Source: Rhynochetos jubatus
Taxonomy: Eukaryota > Chordata > Aves > Eurypygiformes > Rhynochetidae
Length of the DNA: 64,000 nucleotides
Reading direction: 5' to 3'
Assembly (NCBI GenBank): GCA_027574665.1
Contig: CM050655.1
Span: 1,984,001 to 2,048,000, forward strand
The notes beneath the pieces are model-generated. The model saw only the letters and a list, made by a program, of their open reading frames with translations. It was not told where the DNA came from and did no database searches. Numbering within the stretch: the first letter of the stretch is position 1; each line of letters opens with the position of its first letter. The position numbers and the translations under genes are program-made. Below are positions 29,601 to 43,000 of this stretch, piece after piece.

Positions 29601-30055
29601 GAGGCAAGGGCAGAAATATCAGGTGTCATTCCAGGTGTGCCTGTTGGAAACTGGCCTTTCATGGAGCCAGTGTTTTTCTAGGGCTTGAAGACTGTCCTGT
29701 GGGCAATGCAGTGGCATTAAAAGAGTATTCCTGGAGCTCCCTATGCTACAAATGTGCATATGGGTCAAAGGAGCAAGGGAGGATATCAACAGATTCCTTA
29801 AAATGTGCTGTCAATGTATGTGTTTGCAGCTTCCCTCTATCTTACAAATCCTGGGCAAGATGATCTCCAAGTCTGTAGGGCAGAGTAGTGAAGGGTTGAG
29901 GTGTCAAAACATTTCTGTTTGCTTCTCTTTTATTACACTCGCACCTTTTAGTTGGTATGTCTCCTGAGGATTTATGAGTTTAGCCCACCTTCTTTGGAGA
30001 AGATCAGGTTTGTTTCTGACACTTAGTTGGTGCTTTGTGACTGGTTTATGTCTAG
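23655..30055 (+). other. PRKG1 downstream intron, no gene seen
   Basis: No gene supported. A series of minus-strand frames at 27173-29116 (91, 97, 110, 101 and 72 codons) lies just upstream of the solo LTR, but they change frame, carry no retroviral or transposase motif that I recognise, and are no longer than chance frames elsewhere. A 153-codon plus frame at 26695-27156 also lacks any recognisable domain. Confidence 0.7.
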
Positions 30056-30060
30056 CCTGC
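30056..30060. repeat. Target-site duplication, left copy (cctgc)
   Basis: Identical to the five bases at 30637-30641, directly abutting the LTR's TG start. Confidence 0.88.
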
Positions 30061-30636
30061 TGTGCTGGTTTTAGTTGGGATAGAGTTAATTTTCCTCACA
30101 GAAGCTGGTATGAGGCTGTTTGGTTGTGCTGAGCAGAATATTGATAACATACTAGTGGTTTTAGGTGTTGCCAAGCAATGTTTCTATTGAGTCATTTCAG
30201 TTTCTGATACTGTGCCTGTGTTCCCAGCTTATTCTCTACAAGAAGTGTCTTCTCTAGATGAAGCTGGGAAGGGGACACAGCCCAAACAGCTGCCCCAGAC
30301 TGATCAACGGGACATTTCATTCCATAAAACATCATGCTCAGTATATAACCTGGGGGGGTAGTGGGCCAGGGTTCTGGACTCTTGGTCTCACATCTTGCTT
30401 TGCCTCTCTGATGCAAAATTCCTCCTCTCTTTAGTTTTATTTCCTGCTTTGTAAACATGTTATCCCAGAGATGCTACGAGTGTTGCTGATGGACTTGGCC
30501 TTGGCCAGCAGCAGGTCCCTTTTGGAGCCGGCTGGCATTGACTCTATCGGACATGAGGGAAGCTTCTGGCAGCTTCTCACAGAAGCCATCTCTGTAGCAC
30601 CCTACTACCAAAACCTTGCCATGCAAACCCAATACA
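30061..30636 (+). mobile_element. Solo endogenous-retrovirus LTR, 576 bp, flanked by 5-bp target duplication
   Basis: The element begins tgtgctggttttag and ends cccaataca, giving TG...CA termini with TGT/ACA inverted ends. It is bounded on both sides by the same five bases, cctgc (30056-30060 and 30637-30641), the signature of retroviral integration. A TATA-like word (tatataa) sits at 30342-30348 on the plus strand, supporting plus orientation. No internal gag or pol sequence is attached, so it is a solo LTR left by recombination between two LTRs. The start resembles avian ERV LTRs I know from non-galliform birds; a 5-bp duplication suits the ERVL or ERV1 classes. Family assignment is from memory. 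A 67-codon frame inside is not a gene. Confidence 0.9.
30342..30348 (+). promoter_or_regulatory. TATA-like box inside the solo LTR
   Basis: tatataa, 281 bases into the LTR, followed at once by a G run (30352-30358). The position fits the U3 promoter of an LTR. Whether it still works is unknown. Confidence 0.5.
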
Positions 30637-30641
30637 CCTGC
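30637..30641. repeat. Target-site duplication, right copy (cctgc)
   Basis: Identical to 30056-30060, directly abutting the LTR's CA end. Confidence 0.88.
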
Positions 30642-33600
30642 ATATTTGTAAGAAATTTGGTAATGTTACTTTGAGACCTGCTTATCATTAAGGTAACAAT
30701 TTTATTGTTTAGTAAGCATACTTTTATATCACTAGACCATAATTCCAGTCATGCCCCTGCCTAGACACTTGATGAAAAAATACAAGTTAATAGGTATGTT
30801 TATATCTACAGTGTCCTGAAAATACTCAGAGCATCTCACTGTAGTTTATTAAGTGATATTAATACTCTGAGAGTGTACCTAGGAACTGGCAGCATAAGAA
30901 CAATAAAAAGACTCCCATGACTTGGCAGTCACATGCTTTTTATGTATGCCATGCGAATACATGGCATGCTTGAAAAAACACCGTAACTTATGCACAGGAC
31001 CAGGAAAGCTGCTCTACCATCACTTCAGCAGTCTGGGTCTCCATCTAAGTCTACTTCAGCATTTAACCCAGGGCTTCATGCATCTTCATAGGGGTTTGTG
31101 AACTGTAAAAGTTACAAAATCTGTCAGTATAAAGTTGGAGCAGAAACCTGTTGGATAATCTTGGGGGATTTCTTAACTATCACTTAGTATTGGGCAGTAT
31201 TCCAACTGCTTCTTTTGGAGTTACTACAATTGATTTGATTTTTCTCCTCACCCTTTTATTGTCTTCTGGAAGTCAAAGCTGTGGTTATTTCCTGGCTATA
31301 AAAATCCACCAGTGTTTCTTGCTAAGTATTTTTACATAAGTAGGTAAAATGTGGACTTCTCTGTGTGGCTGCAGTATTGAGGAGGGTCGTGGTTGCCAGA
31401 TTGCAGCCCAGCCTGTGTAAGCACTGTTACAAGTGTTTGTTTCTGTATTTTCCCCAGTTTTTATCAACTTAAAACCTGTTTATAGCACCGTTCCAGGATA
31501 TGCTAAATCGAATGTTCAGGTGCTATGTTCATTTACTGTATTGGTGTTAGAGGGCCTTGTGTATGGCCTGGCTCTTAGAGAAATTAAGTAACATGCTGCT
31601 GTTTTCATATACAGGAAAAATGAATGCAAATCTTCCACTGCTGTCATCTAGTTATTTTAATTTTACAGTGTCTTAATAATTAACTCTTCTAAGAGTAGTT
31701 ATTTACTCATCCTAGTGATGGAAAACAAAATGTTTCTTGCACTTACTTCATAAAATGCTTATGAGATGAAATAGGATATACAATTGTGGTGATCACAGTG
31801 GCAGTGTTTTATAGCCAGTGGTTGCGCTCATGATAGATACAGTTTGATACTTGTTCTGTATAGAATAATTATTTTTAAAGCTGAAGAACTAAATCTTAGC
31901 ACTTTCAATACAGTAAGAGCACTAGACATATATACACATAGTATGGTAATACTGCTGCAACATGATGTGGAAGATACTCTTCCTTACCCTTTCTCCTGTA
32001 AAATAATTCCAACAAACATGAAAGTTGGTATATATTTTTTGTAATATCTCATATGAACCTTACAGACTTTATTACCAAGATTGCTGAATTGAAGCAAAAC
32101 AGAGTTTACAGAAGGAAAGCTGGTAGTGTTTTATACGGGTGGGGGGAATATATGGGCAGTGGGAACATTCATTGTCACCTGAGCTGTGATTTAGGAAAGA
32201 AAGCCCGTATAAATCTCACAGGTGTTAGAATATGAGCTTGCTAAGCAGAAATCCAGTCAAGCATTGGTCATAGAGGAGTAAGGCTGTGCTGCTTGTGACC
32301 ATTGTGACCCGCCCCTCTGGGCAGCTGAGATGCAGCATGGGGTGAGCAAATAACCTGTAGCCCACCTGTGCTGATCTTACATACTGATCCCTATTTAAAG
32401 AAGAAACAAACAGAGCTCCAAACCCTATATAATTTGTGTTAAGGAATGACAAGAGGATGTACGTATATTCTAAGGATATTATTTAATTAAATAATTTCTT
32501 TTCAGTAATGAAAACCTAACCCTGGTTAGTCTAAGCCGGTATTTGGTTGGGGGGAAGGACACAATGCAATCAAAGCTGGGAGCTAATAACTTCACACCTA
32601 TCAAACCTGATTTCTTGTAGCTCTCTAAATAAATAAATCATCCTCATCAACCAACTTCAGGTTTCTCAAAGTATTGCCAAGCTTGGAACGGTGAGAGGAG
32701 GGACTGCGCAGTATGTAAAGCCTTCATACGAATGCTGCCAAGCACCTGCATAGCAGAGTTTCATCTCTCTGTCCTCATGCAAGTCCTGCTGCCAGCACAG
32801 CCTTGCCCGTTAGGTTTGAATGAGAGGGGACTGCTGGCAGGTCCTTACACAATGCTGTAAAGTTTTTGTGTCAAGATGACCTCACAGTCTTTCCATTTTC
32901 ACTATGAATGCCCAGCTTTCTTTGGGATCTGCTCATATTCAGAGTGATTTACTACTCTTGCCATTTCCTTCATTATCTTAGCTTCTCTGAATCTAACGTT
33001 CCCGGTCTCTTTGCAGTGTAGTATTGAACAAGGCTGGAGCAGATTTAGCAAAAGCTCTAGTCTTCATTGCTAGGGAGGAGTATTCAGAGTTTATCAAATA
33101 GATGTATTGCTCTGTAAACATATTCATACAACCTTGTTCATCTGCAGGCAGCCACATACTCATCTTCCCCTCTCCAGGGTAGAAAATGCTTAGGTGTAAC
33201 CTCTTTAAAAAGATTCCCACTATATGGGAAACATAATGCATGTAGATTTTTTCCCCACATAAGATCATGGTTGATGTGCTATTTATTTTTGGATTTCTCA
33301 GCAGTTGTGCAAAGACTGCTTTGTTGTTAAGGGGGTTTCATTTACCAAATAAATTGGTGAGATAAAGCCTCATTCATTTTATTAATAGCAGCTGAAAAGG
33401 GAGGCACAAATGTCTTTCTTGTCTCCCCCACCATTCCATGACTCCCTTTTATTGAAACTCCCACAATTGAAATGTAAAATAAAGGGACTTCTCATCATAA
33501 TAGTAGACATGAAAGCGCCTGGATTTTGACCTTTGTTTCTGCCCATTAAAATACATGGCTATATAATTTAGTCTGTACATGCAGATAGAAAGACTCCAGT

Positions 33601-36600
33601 GTTAGCAATCCAAACTATTATTAAAGGAACATTAGAGGCAAAGTGTTCCCTTTTGTTAGGCATGATTCACTTTGGATTGCTTGTTTACTTTGAAAGCTGA
33701 TCTGCAAAAAAAATAATCAAACCATGGGAGCCCAGTGCCCTTTCTTACTGCTCTAGGTTGTTCAAAGAGAGCTCAAAATAAATAGTTTGAGGAAGGGGAA
33801 GGAGAGAAAAGCTTCCTGATTCTTATTTAAACTGGAAAGTCAGGTCTCGTCTACCTTGTGAGAATTTTTTTTGCTTATCTGTTGTGAAAAATGAGAGGGT
33901 GAAAACAGGAAAATGGAGTAAGAAAGGGACTTCTAGTCCATAGACATCCAAGGTCTCTAGTACTCTAATTTGGACGTGCACCATACAAATCAGTTGAAAT
34001 GGAGATGAAGATGTTCTTTGAAGCCATCTTGGTGACCCTCTGCTTGATTGGGCACCAGCTCCACCTCTTGAACCCAGTCTCTGGTTTATATTTGGAATGT
34101 ACGATATGAACACTGAGTGCTCAAGACCACTTCTTGGAAGGGCAAAGCATTATCAAACAGCGCCACTTTTAGCTCTCCAGTGAGGCCAGTTGTGCCTGGG
34201 TTTGATTTGAGTTTGAGTGGTTTAGTCATCTCTGTTTCATGCAGCAGTGGGTGAAATGCGGAAATCCAATAGCAGTTGCTCTTGGTAAGACAGACAGGCA
34301 AAATTTCTGTATTTATCCATGTTCCTTAAACATTTTACCTTGGTTGAACATCTCTTTGCCCCAGGAGAAATTCAGGTGAGATTTCATCTCTCTGCTCTTA
34401 CCAGTGGTAAAAAAATCCTGTCGTTTTGTATGGCCAAGCCTCTCTGCAGACCAGAATTTTGACAGGGATAAATATCAGAATAAGTTAAAAAAAGGGAATA
34501 AAGCTGGGGAGGTGGGGAGATGTTTTGATTGCATTCTTTGGCAAAGTTTTCTTATTTTGCTTTCATTTTAATATGTTGGTCCTCATCTCAAACTTCTGCG
34601 TGGCCCTGGCAAATGAGTTTTGGGGAAAAATGAGAATTTTGCTCTTAGGAAACAAAGCTTTCAGACATCAAAATATCAGATTGATGTTTTCACTGTATTA
34701 TTCTAAAATCACGGAAATTACGGTGTATGCCAGCAGCTGCTATTCCTAGCACATCCAGGCACAGATGATAATTAAATGCAGTCTGAATACGTGGGAATTT
34801 AAGATTGAAAAACTAATAAAAATACAATGTTTTCCATCCTTGTGCTAAATATTTTTATAACCTCTTGGTTCTGACTGGAAACAGCTATTTTGTGGAAGAC
34901 TAGAACACGAAATAACACTGGGTAGGTTTTCTCATATTATAAATAAAAGCAACAGCTGAGGTTGGAGATGATGCAGACCTCAGAAAGCAATAATCCTGTT
35001 GTAGTTACGCAGCCGCATCCTTCCCATGGAGATCCACAAGGGACTCTTATCTTGAAGTAGGAGGAAACTGGAAGTTATTTTCTGGCTGAATTGTGGTTTG
35101 TTTTTTTTTGTTCCAGGTAATGATGTATAACTTCACAGGTTTTTTAAAGTTAATCATATTTTGTGTTGCCCGTTGTTCTTCATCTGCTCCCACTTCTTTT
35201 CTGTCATTGCTCTTGGGGGAGGATGGAGAGGTCCAGGAGCTTGTAAAAGGACTTTCTTCAAAACTAGGTGAAATCTTATTTGAAGTAACTTTTTCAGGGT
35301 TTTCAGCACAAAACTGTGTGTTCTTTTGCCATGTCCTCTTGTGGCAGTTGTTTCCATTGGCAAAGTGAAGTCAGGTTATAGATTAAAGATGTTCAGTGGG
35401 AAATAAAGACCTCTTTGTGGTAAAGGCCTGCTAGCTTCACCAGACCAAAATGGTAACTTGTGAATTTTAGTGCAGCCATCCCTGGGAAAATGTTCCGAAG
35501 GATCACGGGGTGATTTTTTGCCCCTAAACCTGGTACTTTTCCAATTGAGGTTTGTAGTAATCCACGGGGTAGATGCTCCACAGTGTCTGAGAAACTGTTA
35601 AGTCCTAGCGTAGACTTTTATTAGAGTTAAGTGGTCAACATGCCCTAAAATGACGCCTGTCTCCAGAGATCTCCTTTAAACACCAGTTTCCTGTGTTAAA
35701 ATTTGGACTGAACTAAATCCAAGGAACATTTTTTTTCCCAAGGAATGTGTTTGTTCCCAGTTGGTACAAGAGAGAAGGAGGTGTCCTTGGTAATGTTGGT
35801 CTGCAGAGAACAACTGAACCTCATGCATGATGAATGAAAAGAAAGGAACTTTGTTTTCTGCTTTTCAGCAGCGGCTCCATATTGTTATAACTTGTCAGCT
35901 ATCATCTCCAGTACGTTGTTTTCCTTCTTGGAAAAAACCAACCTTTTTCAAGACCCCATTTAGTTGGAAATATTTAACTCTGCACAACTAACCTTGCTCA
36001 TAACTGCTGCACAGAGGAGAATTTATTTCCGAGTCTTGTGCTCTGTTGGCTGAACAGATCATGATCATCAGGGAGTCGAAGCATCTGGGTTTCCTTAGGT
36101 GGTTATGGTGGTGGTTGGGAAGACCAAAGCCCTGAGGAGTGCTGAGGTGCCCTGGCAGCTTCCCATGCTGCTTTGCCCCTTTAAATGTTAATAGTAATCT
36201 CTGTTTTCCATCTTATTTTGCAAAATACATGTGTCTCATTAAACTGTCAGAGTAAGCAGGGCTATGTTTTCTTGGTGGAAAGATGCTGGGGAGGAGGTTG
36301 GGGAGACAAATAGTCAAGTGTATATCCTCAGTCACTTCTATTTTTTTTCAGAAGTCTGGAGAATTTGGGCCCTCAAAGTACGTATGTGGCAATGCCTATT
36401 CCTGATATTGGGGAAACCGCAGCATCTGTCTTTTCTGCTTTGTAACTCTGTGTGCCAGACCGGTGGGTTTGAAAGGACAGATGATGGGTCAGAGCCCCTT
36501 GGCTTGGTGTGGGCTAACTAAGGCTTCTGCCATCGTAGCACATGGGTTTGGGGGGGCTATCCCTAGGGCTTCCTTCCCTCTGCAGGTGATGATAGTTGCC

Positions 36601-39600
36601 ATCAGAAGGTTTTTTGCTAGATCTTCCTGAAAGTTTGCCGCTGATCTTCTTGAGGTCTAATTCTTAACAGTCTCTGTCACTGGATCATCTGCAGGAAAAA
36701 CCTAAAAAACCCCTGTGTTCCAATGTGAATGTAATGTGAAACCGCTTATCACTCTTACTTCTTAGTACATTTGTTTCTCCGTACTGTAGTTGAGTGATTA
36801 TCATATGTTGGCATTCAGAGCCAGGTCCTTGGGTGACATAAACCGGCACAGTCCCATCTGTTGGGGAGCTGCCGTCTCCACGCTCTACGAATCTGGTCCC
36901 ATTCTTTCAACGTTGTTATTTACCATAGTGAGATGATCAGTAAGTAAAACCTTTCTTTAATGTTTTGTCCTCAAATAATGCAGCTTAAAATGAGAATAAA
37001 ATCTTACGTCAAAGCAAAACGAAAAATGCTCATCATAAATGAAAGCTAATGGGAATAGATGTACTGTAGGATAGTATATTTACATGTGAACTTTCAGAGA
37101 TGATTTTTCAATGCTAATCAGACCAAGTCAGTAAGAAGTAGAAAGGGTTTATTAAGTTAAGCAACAAGATAAGTGACATTCCTTAGGGTGACTAATGTCT
37201 GAACAGGATAAGGGTTAAAAATTCTTGCTGAGCTTTTGTTAACTCTAAGTAAGTGACAAGAATGATAGGTTTTATAATATAGTTTTAATTTTCCAATACC
37301 TGCGAGTTAGAATTGGCACTCGGTAGGCATTTTCCATAAATGTTGCATTGTATTGCGGCGCACAGAAAAGAGATTATTTCACTGTCTTGAGGTTTGTTGT
37401 ATTCACAATATTATGCAGATCAGCTGTCAAACTGTGGGATATCTGAGTCAAGAATCGCTCTGATCCAAGAATAGAAATCAGTAAGTATTCACTCTGATAT
37501 TACAAATTAGTGATTTTTAAGAGCTCCACAAGGAGTAGAAAGAATCACATTTATAAAAGCTTACCATAAACATCTTAATTCTGTTTCAGCGCTGTGGTTG
37601 TCATTTACATCAGTGATGACATTCTTATAATCCTGTCACAGGCTTATTTAGATTGTTCTGTGTTTATTCAGGATGTTATTCCCCAGAACCTCATTTTACA
37701 GAGCCGTTAGTGAAAAGGCAACCCACTGTTGACCAGCAAGAAGCCTTGCAGATTTGATCCTTGGTAAGTGCAATGTTCTTTAGCCTTGAGGCTTCCCATG
37801 AACCTTACATCGTTTCCTAAATCTGAAGAAATCCATCATTAAAGTACAGAGAAAATAAAGTCTCACTTCCATCCTTAGGTGGGGGACTTTGCCTCACTGA
37901 GCCATTTGAATAGCTCGTGGTGGGGTAGCTGGGATTTTCAAAATGCATGCCCATGTGTACCTGTAGGGAAGGGCAGGAAATCTTTCCCAAGAATAAATTC
38001 CTGAAGTTGTTTTGTAAAGGTTGAAAGTCTCAGAAAGCACAAAATTGTGAACGTGCCTTTGCACCTCCATCAAAATAATCTCATTAGTACAAAGGGTATC
38101 TAAATAAGAAAAGAAAGTATGTACAATTGACATTTGTAATGTGAAGTCACCTCTAGGAAAAAAATGTGCACCTAAATTTCGTCTGGCAGTCTGAGAACAA
38201 GATGCACTGCAGTGAATCGGATTAAACCAATGCTATTGTTCAATTATCAAATGACTATTCCTAAATTACCCTGTTTTTCCTCTTGGAAGAGCAGCATCTA
38301 CACCAGCGAATGTCAATGGGTAGAGAGGTGTTCTCTCCTCTCAATGGCTGAGAAAGAATGAAGCCTGCTTGCCAGTGCTGGCTCTTTAGTTCATAGTTTC
38401 TTCTCAGATATGCTTCGGGGGGACACCTTTGGGGGGTTTCAGTAGTGGGTCATCATGCTTCTAGTTTTGCTGTTACAAAGTGGTAAATGGAGAGCATTTC
38501 AATTCTGCTGTCAATTGATGGACAGCTTTGTAGGTTCAGATTTCTTACCAGAAACCCCTAATTTCTGTACATAAAATCAAGAAGGGAAAGAAAACAACTA
38601 TGCAAAGCTGTGGTAGTGACTTAAAATGATCGCAGAAGAGAAAATTTAATTATGTAAACCAGGGCAGGCTAAAAAAGACACAACTGTAGCTCACTTGTCA
38701 CTTCTAAAATTTATAACTAACACATGTGAATGCTGAATGTGTTGACTTTGTACATCCCGTGCTTGTGAAGAATTCTGTGCTAGCTGGCTAATAGCAGTGA
38801 GTTTTGGGATAAGACAGCAGTTTTTACTAAGTATGTTTTTTAGGTTACCTGCTTGCTTTACTAACAAAAAATAAGCTTTGCCTGTTTGCTCCCCTATGTT
38901 TTGTGAGTAGGGAAGCAGCTTGGTTCTATCCTGTCTTCTGCAGTCTGAGCAAAGTCATAAGTTGGCATCCCCTGACAGCTATTACTGGTGATGATCCCAA
39001 AGCTGGGGAAAATGCAGTGGTTTTTAACTTTTTATGATCCCAGATCAAGTTTTACTTAATTTGGCATTAAGGAATATTAGTTTGGCCTGTGTAAACTGAG
39101 CACATTTACTGTATAGGAGTCCTGGAGAATGAATCTGGGAATGCTCACACTTCACGGTATAATGTCACACAATGTCCTAGGCAGAAGGAGCTTTTTGTTT
39201 TCCTGAGTGTCTGCTTGTATAAATTATGCTTTTACAAGTACAAGGAATGTCAGACACAAAATACATATACAGGAAGTGATGGGATGACTGAAAAGGTGAA
39301 GTTTGATGTCACTAATTGCAAAGAAGCAGCTCTACTGGACATACACGGAGATGGGATTTAAATTAGCTGCTGCGGTCAGGAGAGGAAGGTTGGAGTTGCC
39401 ATTCCAGTGTGCCCTGGCTGTGCCACCTTGTGCCCATCAGTAAGCAAAAACCCCCCAACAAATAGTTCATTTGGTTTTACTGAGAAAGGAATTGAAAGTA
39501 AATCAAAACACACTGGCACAGCAGGGTATAGGATCTTGGTTTGTCCACACATTAAGTGCTCTATGCAGGGCTGATCCCAAAGCAGAAAGGTATGGTGAAC

Positions 39601-40000
39601 GTTCAAAACCTAGAAAAAAGGATGCTCGGAGATACGGAAGAGTTTCAGAAAATGCTAGGAGAGAGGCAGTGAAAGAGCAAGGAGATGATAAAGATTTAAA
39701 ATGTTGTGGAGAAGGTGATAGGGAGTGAAAAAATGTCAGGGGTGAGGGGAGATCCCACCATCCAAAAAACAGGACACACCAACAGACCTGAACAGGGAAC
39801 AAGCTTCAACAGCAAAAATGCATTTTAGTGGTGAAAGTCACACTAACAGGATAGAAGAAGGCCAGAAACATAAATGGGCTAAAAAGGAGATTAGATCTGT
39901 CTAAGTAGAGTGGTTCCACTCTTCTGTTGCAACCCATTGTCTTTGTTTCATAGCAGAGCAAAATTTGTCTGGGAGCAGGCTGCCTCTGCTGAAGGAGGCA
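30642..40000 (+). other. PRKG1 downstream intron, no gene seen
   Basis: No gene or mobile element recognised. Notable small features are a hairpin at 30946-30967, an 18-bp palindrome at 32478-32495, an acceptor-donor junction motif at 35116/35117 and a strong acceptor-like motif ending at 36585. A purine-rich stretch runs through about 39590-39740. Confidence 0.72.
32478..32495. repeat. 18-bp perfect AT palindrome
   Basis: attatttaattaaataat equals its own reverse complement and is centred on TTAATTAA, i.e. paired TAATTA homeodomain-type cores. Function unknown. Confidence 0.9.
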
Positions 40001-43000
40001 GGACATCGTGAAACAGCTAACATGGAGCTGGGGGTGCAATTCAGGCAGGAAGCCTTTGGCACAAGGCATGCCACGGAAACATTTACAATAACCCGCTGTT
40101 AAGACCTAGTCCTGTGAGAGAAATGGAAGTTTGTCATAGAAGTTGTAGCAATTGTGGATGTTTCACACTTCAGAAAACGTAAGTCAAACTCTATACATGA
40201 ATTTCACATAAGCAGTTCTTTAGAAAGTGTAGAAACACTTTTAATTTTCAAGTATTAATATATCCTTAAGGGAATATGAGTTCTGGAAAATGATAATTTT
40301 ATTAATTTGTCTTCGTTATTTCCATCTGTGGCATTTATTTTACCATCTTGACTATTTAGAATATCTCATTGATGGCTTCTGACACTGTATCGTTGCTTCT
40401 CAGTGGATGTCCTTTCTGGTCCCTTGAAAATTTTCAAGTGTAGGCTTCTGAAAGAGGCAACGCTTTAAGGATCAGAAAGGCAATTCATTTGATCTGCTCT
40501 TAGTGTGGGTTAATAGCTACTATGTTTCTTTTATAGTGTTTTGAAGTGCATAGTGTATTTAAAAATTAGTGTTATACCAACATTTCCCCCCTGTTTTCCC
40601 CCCTCTGGTTAAGCCTAGTGATTAACACATAAACTTGACCAGGACAAGTTGGGGGCAGGTATGAACTTAACTGTTTGACATCATAGCTTCATATCAGGCT
40701 ATGATGAGAAAAAAGTTGTCTTTCCCTCTGGCAGCTAATGCGCTAAAATGTTACTGCTGATCTCTCCAGACTTCTTGGAATTCTAACATTATTCTGACAT
40801 ACAGTCAGGAGTAAAACTATGAAAACGTCTGTGTGATGTTTATGTTCTCCATGTTGTAGATGTCAAACAGACCAGAGTGAAGAAAAAAGGGCTGAGCTGT
40901 TTTTTCTAAAATCACTCCTTGCTACCATGTGTCACAGTTCCAGTAGTTTAATTGGCAGTTGTCTCACCCTGGTGAAGGGAGTGCTGCTTGCCAGAAGACC
41001 ATGACTTTTATCTGCTTTACGGCCCACCCTAAATTAAATTAATCGAGTGCTTAAAACACGTCAGCTCTGTGAATTGTGCCTTCCCTGTTCCAAATGGTGG
41101 GTTTTGCATAAAATTTTGCTGGGATGCTTACTTTACCCAGCATACCTTGGTGCTGGCTGGAGTAGTGGACAACCCAGTTCCTCTTCAAGGCTTTCCATCA
41201 CAACAATAGCGTGAAAACTATTCTTTACTGGTAGGGAGAAAACAACTCCTAAGCTTAAAATCTGGTGAAGAACTTCCTTAACTTTGACTGCTGGGTTGAT
41301 AATGAAAGAGCATGATGGTTTAAGCAGCCTGCCTTAGCTTTCTCATTGCTTGTTCTGCTGTGGGAAAGGGCATACAGGAGGTCTGTGAAAGCCTAAAGTC
41401 ATCTAACAGAGAAGCCAAATGCTTTTTCCTCCAGTACGTATTGGAGAAAGCTGAAAGTCCCTATAGTATGGAGTCTGGAGACCTGCTTCTGCTGAGTGAG
41501 TTTTTGCTTTGTATCAAGAATATTTCCTCCCCTTGAAGAAAGAATTGGGAAACAAGGGAATCTTCCTGGTATACCAGGATATAGACAGTGCACTTCCAAT
41601 ATGCTGTTGGACCAAAACAGTACATGGAATTCTTTTTTCAGAAGTTCCACCTACGAGTGCCTGACTCAGGACTTGGGGATAAAACTTTGTTCTTTCTGAA
41701 TTTAAAGGCCACTTACTGAAGAAGTGCTCACATCTTGTCTTCTGCATCATTCCCAGGAATCAGGAGTTACTAGTGGTCATAAGTTCAGCTGGAGGGACTC
41801 TGCAAATTAAAAAACCTTGGTAATAGTCATTAGCAGGGCTGCATGCTAAGTAAATTTGGATTTTCATTTGGCTTGCACAAGTACCTTTGAAATATGCTGA
41901 TCTACTGTTCTGAAGCAACTCCGTCCCTTCTGGGTGGAGAGGCATTATTGTTTGGACAGTAACACTTAGCTGTCTTTTTGTATTGGCAGAGCAGAGCACT
42001 TCAGAGCTTCATTGCCATTCATCAACTTTTGATCTTAAAAACAAAATAAAGAAACAACCTGCAGGCCATTTCTACATACCAAACATAGCTGGCTGGGAGC
42101 AGTACTAACACTTTTTACTCCTTGGCTCTTAGGATATCCACATTTTTTCCTCTCCAGCCTTCCTGATTGACCTCCTATCTGTTTGCTACACAGTCCTTAC
42201 TGCATGATTTTTCTTGGTCTCAAGGTGTATTCCAAATTTCCTGGTGTGATGGAGATTTCCAGCAGGAGCTTGTAAAGGACTTTTCTTATATGGTAGCCAA
42301 AGTACTAAATATAGAACCAAACTTTTTTTAGCTGATAAAATTAGTTCTTTTGTGAGAGATACTGATTTATATACCAAGTAATCTCAGTGTTTGACTTGAT
42401 GTCCGACTTAGTGCTTTATTAGTATACTTCACATTGATCCGTGCATCAGCAGCACCGTAAGGACCAAACCCTCCAGTGCCCATGCCCCAGGTATTAAACT
42501 GAGCAGGTATGCTGGGGAGTGGTTTGCAGCACCAACAAATCCCCAGGCAGTTGCCTATGTGATGGGCTAAAAATTCTGCCCCGTAGCCTTGCTCTGCTCA
42601 TGCTTTTCTTGAGAAAATGAACCCAGGTTTTTAGGCAGAGTACCCTGCCTATGAATCAGACCTGCTGCATTTAATTCTGGTTTCTGCGAATGTTATTTGT
42701 GCTACTGATGCAGATGTAAGGTTTCCCTCACCACAGGAGTGGTAGGTATTTTGTAACGATGATTTTTTAGTTTACTTTGTAGTAAACTTTAGACCATAGT
42801 TTTCAAACCTGAATGCCTGAACTGAGGTGCTTGAATATCTGCATGAGTGCTGTAGGGCTCCTGCTGTATCTTTCCAGCCTCATTCCCCACTGCTAACCCT
42901 GCTACTCTGCTTACACCAAGGACTCCCTGCATCACCCCTTGTTGCAATCTTGGCAACACAAGGCTTCCTGTGTACCCAGAGCTTCAAAAATACAATGTGT

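Noticed and set aside
30471-30674. 67-codon plus frame
   Set aside because: Lies mostly inside the solo LTR and runs past its end; LTRs of this kind do not encode a protein here.
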